This document shows, one piece after another, positions 58,322 to 64,000 of a stretch of DNA of 64,000 nucleotides; within the stretch, counting starts at the first letter, position 1, and each line of letters begins with the position of its first letter. Location of the stretch: assembly GCA_016169945.1 (NCBI GenBank), contig JADLSH010000327.1, forward strand, positions 62,001 through 126,000, given 5' to 3'. Made by a program: the position numbers and the translations under genes. The notes below the pieces were generated by a model, which saw nothing but the letters and a program-made list of their open reading frames with translations, made no database searches and was not told the DNA's origin. The stretch is from Trachythela sp. YZ-2020. Taxonomy: Eukaryota > Cnidaria > Anthozoa > Malacalcyonacea > Clavulariidae.

Positions 58322-60000
58322 TTATTTATTCATTATATCGGTTACTAGCTTCAGGTGATCTGACCATTCCTTCATTCGATGGCCCAGTGCAAGCCGAAAA
58401 AAAGGCTTATTTTTGCCATGCAGCTTTGATGAATGATCAACAGCATTGCGACTAATTTTAACTAACTTTAAGTAAGAGCAAAATTGCTTGCCCAACAATT
58501 TGTCTCCATTTCTGTTCAAATGGAGGTTGGATCTATTGAGATGGGATTGATCTATCTCACTGTGGTCTAAAAATGCAACTTCATACCTCTGACACAAGCT
58601 GAGTAATAGGTTGTTTGCTTCTTGAACTTTTTGGTGGGATACTTTACCATCATACCTTTTTACGACACTTGACACCGCGACATCACTTGAATGGACTTTT
58701 ACCACTTGTATGAGGCTTTCCATACGTCGAGCAACTTGTTGTGGACTTTCGTTGACTAAGTTATTGGTCCCCGCATGGGTAATTACTGCTTCATAATTTT
58801 GACGATCTTCTGACCAATGTTCCTTGATCTTTTCTTCAAGATGCTGTATTCTTGCTCCACTATAAGAGTGACACCGGGTCGATTCAGTTTTGGCCGCTCT
58901 GGATATTTTTAAATTGTCAATGTTCTTGACCATGGAGTCACCAATGATGAATACTTTTTTCTGTTCTGATGGTGACTGTTTATTTGTGGGACCTTCACTA
59001 TGACTAGCAACACTTGACATATTTTGCTTTGTTTTTCGGGATTTTTTGACAAATTTGGATGTCTCGTACTACGGTATTCGTTAATCTGCCCTTGAAAGCC
59101 ACTGTCTGAGCCACTGTCTGAAGTATTGTCAGGTATGTTGTCATCTTCAACAGTCAACGCATCAAAACGATTAGAAGTGGAGGGCCCCTGTACTGGAGAG
59201 TCAGAAACTGGCATGTGGTTATAATGGTTTGAAGATTTCGCCTTTATCCAGATATTCTGTTTCATGTCAAATGCCTTTTGGATTAGTTCATTGTCAAGTT
59301 TCACCTGCTCTAGGGTCACTGTCATGTTATCAAGTTCACTATCCAATTTCCTGTTTTTGTTTATAAGCATTTCGATAACGCCATCTTCGCCTTCGATTAA
59401 TTGGTATCTATTTCTCTCACTTTCGAGTTCGTTTTGCTTCATTTCAACTACGTTATAAAGCGACAATAATGTATCTAGCTTAAGTTTAATTTCATCCAAT
59501 TCTTCTCTGTGTTTTTGGCAATTATTGCAATTCGATGACATGTCGGATTGATTTACAGTCTCGTCGTTGGCATTCTCAAATTCTACCGCAATATGTTCGT
59601 TATCACTCTCTCCGCTATCCTCGTTAGCATGTTCCCTAAGCATTTCGGCTAGATATAACTCTTCGTTGTCAGTTACAATGACAATTTTCTTCTTGGTAGG
59701 GCGATACCATTTGAACACGAAGGTAGGATTTGTGAACAATTTCACATCGCCACCTGGTGACGACCATTTCCCGTTTAGCTGAAGGTCATCCTGAACAAAT
59801 TGCTTTAACCCGTCTAAATTTCCATCCCAGACAAATTCGTTGCTGTCAAAATGTAACCTTGAGGTTACCAGAGATTTTTGTGTGTTCTCTTCGCTGATAG
59901 AATCAGAAAAACTTTGTAAAATTTGTGAATTTGAAGAACTACACGAATCAAGTGCTACCGCCATGTTGACACTTGACACGATCATGAAATAGCATATCAG
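58322..60000 (-). CDS. LINE ORF1: coiled coil plus SGNH esterase, split by a -1 slippery site
   Basis: The first frame (start probably the inner Met at about 59964, MAVALDSCSSSN) carries a WSSPGGDVKLF region, an acidic stretch and a coiled coil (about 59530-59280). The second frame (to 58322) is an SGNH hydrolase: GDSM (catalytic Ser), HAGTNNL (Asn) and SNLHLN (His). It is -1 relative to the first. Both are open only between about 59075 and 58909. In that overlap, near 59040, the minus strand has the heptamer A-AAA-AAT in the right register for -1 frameshifting. ORF1 esterase domains are known in CR1-like LINEs and are thought to act in RNP or membrane targeting. A single-base deletion in the A run is the simpler alternative. 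Confidence 0.8.
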
Positions 60001-60261
60001 GCTTGGTGGAAGGCTAAATATGAAATAGGAAACATTATTCAATGCTTAGTTTATCGACAAAAATAGTCATACACACCGACAAACATAAAAAACATTCGCG
60101 AAAAACTGGAATAAACGTTTTTCAAACATATAGAATAGCACAGTATGTCAATCAGCAAATAAAAGCAGTATAAACCTAACTGTTTTTTTCGAAAATCGAG
60201 GTATAAAAGGATTAAACATTCCTTTACTGTTTTGTGATTGTCATTATTTTGTAAGTTTTTC

Positions 60262-60540
60262 TTATGAAAACATTGGGTCTGCTGTATGGAAATATTGTTT
60301 TAGAATACTCACATCTTTAAACTTTACTACTGCTGCGTTCTTTTGCGTCGTCTTCTTCTCAACGGCCAACACAGCGTCGTAGACATCTTTATTGCCTATT
60401 TCTTCTTTCCTGACAATTTTCTTCAGAGAAACCCCCAATTTGTCTACCAACGTTTCAAAACAAAAGCTTGGCAGGATTTTCTGCATGTCTGTTCGTACCT
60501 TTAAAGAAAACCTACTCTTTAGAAAATGAGCCTTCGTCAT
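60262..60540 (-). CDS. Unassigned 92-codon frame, possible first exon
   Basis: Starts MTKAHFLKSRFSLKV, is charged and helical-looking, and contains a canonical donor GAT|GTGAGT after ...AVVKFKD (about 60315). It lies just upstream of the LINE on the same strand. It could be the 5' exon of a host gene or part of the LINE 5' region. No domain recognised. Confidence 0.3.
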   Translation of the reverse strand: MTKAHFLKSRFSLKVRTDMQKILPSFCFETLVDKLGVSLKKIVRKEEIGNKDVYDAVLAVEKKTTQKNAAVVKFKDVSILKQYFHTADPMFS

Positions 60541-60544
60541 TTTA

Positions 60545-61310
60545 TTGTTACATCAGTGGTGTAATAGATGTTTATAAATATCAGACAATGCCTTTTTGTC
60601 TACCTTTTGCAGCACGTGCCCTTTATAAGAACATCTATCATTACCAAGATTTTTACAACCAAGAATGCGTACACGGAAATAGCTTCATTTAGACCCATGT
60701 ACAATTTGCATGCAGGACTCCATGGGTAACATTTTTGTGTTAAATGGCATCAAACCAAGATGTTGTACAATGTACAGGGTACGTAATGATGCTTGATATC
60801 ACCTATTATGTGAGAAAACCTATTATGAGAGAGTAGGAAAACGTACATTTCGTGCGCTTCATAAAATTATGAGGAATGATACTCAACTTACATTCTTCAA
60901 TAATCTGTGTAGTTCATTGCTCCAGCAGTGGTACACCAACAGGGTACAACAGTGGCATGGCGATATATGAGATCGCTAAGAACATGGACATGGATAAAAA
61001 TAATAATAGTGAGTCCCTGAAAATTCGGTTTTAACTGAATTTTCCTTTTCAACCAGTACAGTATATTCCATAAAGAGCTAATGTTTTGATAACCTGCGAA
61101 TGCAGACGTCTTACATCGGGCGATAAAACAAGCACTCAGTCGCATGTTTTATCGCATGATGTAAGGCATCTGTATTCCCAGTCTAATGATTGGATAATAA
61201 AGTACAGGTTATACAGGTTATCATACCCAAAAACTTGATCCAGTTAAATCCTTCAATTCGGGAAACTTCTCACATGTTCGTAGGGCGATTCTCTTGTAAT
61301 CCCCTTGCTG
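60545..61310. other. No feature seen
   Basis: AT-rich spacer, no duplicate or domain recognised. Confidence 0.35.
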
Positions 61311-61682
61311 TGGGTTGCTACAGATACCATGGTGGCATGTGGCTATATCTGCAATCAACTATCTCCTTACAGGCAACACGTTACCAGCTGCAACTGCTCT
61401 TTCAACTTTGATGGAAAATCTATTGGGGAACGGCAAATTCAGTGGCAGACCTAATTGTGTCTTCCCTTCCTTTGATGCAGAGGCTTCTTTGCTGACAGGT
61501 ACTTGTACATGGTTCGGTTTTTCAGGCGGTTCAGGGAAATCCCTTTCTAAACAATGTAATTGTCTATTTGGAGTAGAGGTAAGTGGGACATTGAACAGAT
61601 CAATGCCACTTGCAAATGCATCGCAATCCATGTCGAGATATTATAATAGACTTTGGGCATCTCGCCGAACACAGTGTTTGGG
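61311..61682. other. Overlapping frames on both strands, unassigned
   Basis: A 135-codon + frame and a 90-codon minus frame overlap almost entirely (61359-61631). Base composition here is less AT-rich than around it, so one may be coding or an old transposon part. I cannot say which. Confidence 0.25.
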
Positions 61683-61775
61683 GTATGGGGGGGGGGGGGG
61701 AGCATGGGAATTCTTCCCATGACAGGAACTGAATGAACCAGAACTAGGCACTTCGGTGTCGGTGCAGTGCGCTGA
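61683..61775 (-). mobile_element. tRNA-like SINE remnant next to a poly-G run
   Basis: On the minus strand TGGTCAGCGCACTGCACC (A-box-like) precedes GGTTCATTCAGTTCCTGTC (decayed B box), then CATGGGAAGAATTCCCATGC, a small hairpin, and a C-run. Confidence 0.5.
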
Positions 61776-61888
61776 CCACATAAAAACCAAACAAAGTATC
61801 AGGTATATTCAAAAGTATGTTTTGCTGGATTATATTATTTACAAGTGTGGAAATTACTTCATGTTTATTTACAGTATATACAGTAACA

Positions 61889-63492
61889 TTAATGGTCCAC
61901 TGTACTTAAGGGAAGTTCTGTCTTAATTTTACCGACAAGGTCAACTAAGTTACACCTAACAGTTGGGTTTGATCTTGCACACCATTTTGCAAACTGTCTA
62001 AGCCTATCATTTTTAAAAACTTTGGCTACATCATAAAAAAACTATTCCTAATGAAAATATGTCACTCTTAATAGACTGAGGGGCATCACCCTCAATGACC
62101 TCAGGAGCAATATGGCTGTGAAGTTTATAATATTTTTGCTTTTCAGCTGCAGTAAGGTTGTACAGTCTCTCCTGTGTTATCAATCTTGATTTCCCCAAAT
62201 CATTTAGGACTATATGGACACTCTGATTTTCAGTGGAGGAAGGATCCTTGGTTAAGAGAAAGTTATCGCTTTCAATGTCATTGTGTAGATAACCAGATCT
62301 GTGCAGGTAATCCAGAGCACTTGAACTTTCTTGCATCAGTAAAAACCAAGGCAAGGTTTCAGATGATTCTCTTCCAAGAGTATCCTGTACAGTTACGGAT
62401 TGCCCCTCAATGCCACAAAACCGGGAAACTAAACAGTATGGAGTAGATTCTGTACATACTCCAAATAGATATGGCAGGTTCTTTTGGGAAAGCCTGGACA
62501 TTATTGCAGCCTCTCGTAGGACATCTTCCTTTGAACTGTAATCTGGCTTAAATTTCTTGACCGCTACACAATAACCATGAAATTCATTCTGTTCCACGTG
62601 GGCTTTTAGTTTTCCGTTAATTAACCCCCAACAAACAAACCAAAAAGTGCAAACTCCAATCATCCCTCATAGCGGAACAAACGAATCGTTGTTGACAGTT
62701 ACTTCTGTTATTCTCCAGGTCAATAAAATCGCAATTGGTCAAAAAATTCCCCCACAAAAAATCGAAAGGAATTCCCTCGTTGCTATTTTGACCAATTTCC
62801 ACTGTTAAGAAGAAATATATTAGATGCCAAACCCTTCTCCAGCAAAATACTACACACATTTAATTAAAAAGAATGTTTTTTCATGAGTGTACTCCTACAA
62901 TACCTACTTACTGCGTATGAGGTCTGAATCTAATCGGCTATCCAGCACCCTCTTATTTTGAAACCTACAAACTTACTTCTCAAGTTGGGTATTTTAAAAC
63001 TCCGTATTTCCCTGCAAAGTCCATTAAAACCAATGGGTAGAGGCCCGGGGTTACAATTGACTATAGTACATCGGTGTTTTCACGTACTGTCAGGCTCGCT
63101 TTGTTAAACTACATCTACCGAAAACGCACGAGTAATATAATCACGATATATTTCGCTGAAACCATCTACTTTTCATTATATATGAAGAGCCTTATAATAT
63201 AGCCTTTATTGCATCAGTTTAACCCCAACTTTTTTTACAATGTTTTATCGGAGTAAATCCCCTAAGGAAATGATTTGCATACCTCTGTAAAAGATGTTAT
63301 TTTGACATTAATGTCAAATTTATGGAGGCAAATCTCGCAATGTGTTTTACCAGACCTTCTCACCCACTCTTCCAAGCACCCGTGGTGCATATAGCCTGAT
63401 GTGCCTGTACACATACAAGGTGCAATTATACTCTCGTTGCCATCTAAACATATACGGCAACAAGGTGGTTCCAGAAAGTAAGGTAATAGCAT
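61889..63492 (-). pseudogene. Chimeric RING-CH / membrane / protein kinase gene, broken
   Basis: Exon 1 (63492-63283) is a second copy of the MARCH RING-CH exon with all Cys/His ligands and a GAG|GTATGC donor. Exon 2 begins at 62801 (TTCTTCTTAACAG). It carries the two membrane helices with premature TGA codons at 62739-62741 (Leu in copy 1) and 62667-62669 (Trp in copy 1). It then runs in frame through CWGLI into a kinase domain: VAVKKF (Lys36 of this stretch), LHNDIESDNFLL in place of HRDLKxxN, NDLGKSR for DFG, and IAPE. A run of seven A at 62035-62041 shifts the frame. The rest of the C-lobe (LRQFAKWCARSNPTVRC) follows in the other frame to a stop at 61889. The kinase glycine loop is missing. 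Two stops plus a frameshift indicate a pseudogene, though the kinase segment alone has one lesion. Confidence 0.75.
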
Positions 63493-63877
63493 ATCGAGGG
63501 AGCATGGGTGACAAATGCATGTGGTTAGCGCGTTGCCTTTCCAGTATAGTTAAGCCCAGTTGGACTAGTTTAGTACTCGGATGGGTGGCCATCTGGGAGT
63601 GGCCTTGTTTTCGAGCTTGGGCCATGTGAGTTGGGGAATGTTGGCCATGTGTTGCTTGAAAATTATAAAACTATTAACTATGGCCTTATCTATAAGATGG
63701 AAAAACAATGCCTTGCATCACCTATAGCACTTCCTAGCTACATTGTTGGCTGTAAGAATTTGATTGGACCTGTTTTACACATATTTACCATTATCATGAC
63801 AATTAACATACCTGAGTCTATATACATGTGAATCTATATAAGAAATTACATATACGAATGGTGTTCTTTTTGTTTTT
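62630..63877. repeat. MARCH-gene segmental duplication, copy 2
   Basis: Direct repeat of 50240-52040, about 12 kb apart. Its left edge coincides with the junction to the kinase; its right edge is about 63877. Confidence 0.85.
63493..63640 (+). mobile_element. SINE with tRNA-like and 5S-like parts, copy 2
   Basis: Counterpart of 51478-51640: TGTGGTTAGCGCGTTGCC then GTTTAGTACTCGGATGGGTG. The A-box-like part is better preserved here. Confidence 0.75.
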
Positions 63878-64000
63878 GGCACGAGGATTACCAGTTGACC
63901 AAAACGAGAAAGAAGAGTCACCGCAATCCATTTATATGGTAAGCTAAATTCAGCATCATCAATAATAATGTTAAATTTTTAATGAAAAGTTCCAAAGCTG

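Noticed and set aside
1..64000. CRISPR array, operon or bacterial origin
   Set aside because: No spacer-repeat pattern; introns, LINEs, SINEs and large intergenic repeats show a eukaryotic genome.

Overview
The window is eukaryotic and almost certainly an invertebrate animal genome. It is AT-rich, genes have introns with GT/AG sites and are far apart, and most bases belong to non-LTR retrotransposons, MITE-like palindromes, SINEs and minisatellites. An anthozoan or other cnidarian is my best guess (about 0.55). This rests on a HEPN / NB-ARC / TPR receptor, a kinase with an HND instead of HRD loop, LINE ORF1 proteins with a WSSPGG motif and an SGNH esterase domain, and a tRNA-like SINE whose sequence resembles ones I associate with corals. 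A sponge or mollusc is not excluded.

Left part (1-34250). Two head-to-tail paralogues of an NLR-like gene lie on the + strand. Only the TPR C-terminus of the first is inside the window (1-1307). The second is complete (20580-26434, two coding exons, 1440 residues): an N-terminal DZIP3-like HEPN domain with an intact R-x4-H ribonuclease motif, a STAND/NB-ARC ATPase and a long TPR array. Their 3' flanks are duplicated too (1308-5240 and 26435-32420) and carry shared minisatellites and palindromic elements. Between the genes lie a dispersed 850-bp repeat (9138-9988), a minisatellite with nested palindromes (11497-12200), a decayed LINE (12385-14760), a 1.2-kb G/T-rich array (15298-16480) and a 1.1-kb foldback (17910-19010).

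Middle part (34250-50170). A decayed LINE (+), a LINE 3' end (-), a short reading frame resembling the N-terminus of Crypton/ZMYM-like proteins (37926-38324), a MITE with perfect 7-bp target duplications, a SINE cluster with a Harbinger-like MITE nested in it, the second copy of the 850-bp repeat (inverted), and a nearly full-length but broken LINE (46734-49600).

Right part (50176-64000). All genes are on the - strand. A two-exon MARCH-type (RING-CH plus two membrane helices) E3 ligase gene has a LINE fragment with target-site duplications inside its last exon. A second copy of its 5' part, 12 kb away, is joined in frame to a protein kinase that lacks its glycine loop, making a broken RING-CH / membrane / kinase chimera (61889-63492). 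Between them are two small paralogous genes (52696-53022, 55003-55284) and a nearly complete SGNH-type LINE (55430-60000) whose ORF1 is split at a run of six A that forms a -1 slippery heptamer.

The best candidate for a biologically interesting system is the tandem HEPN-STAND-TPR family. It pairs a predicted ribonuclease effector with a nucleotide-switched sensor, and the two paralogues differ mainly at the ligand-facing positions of their TPR helices.
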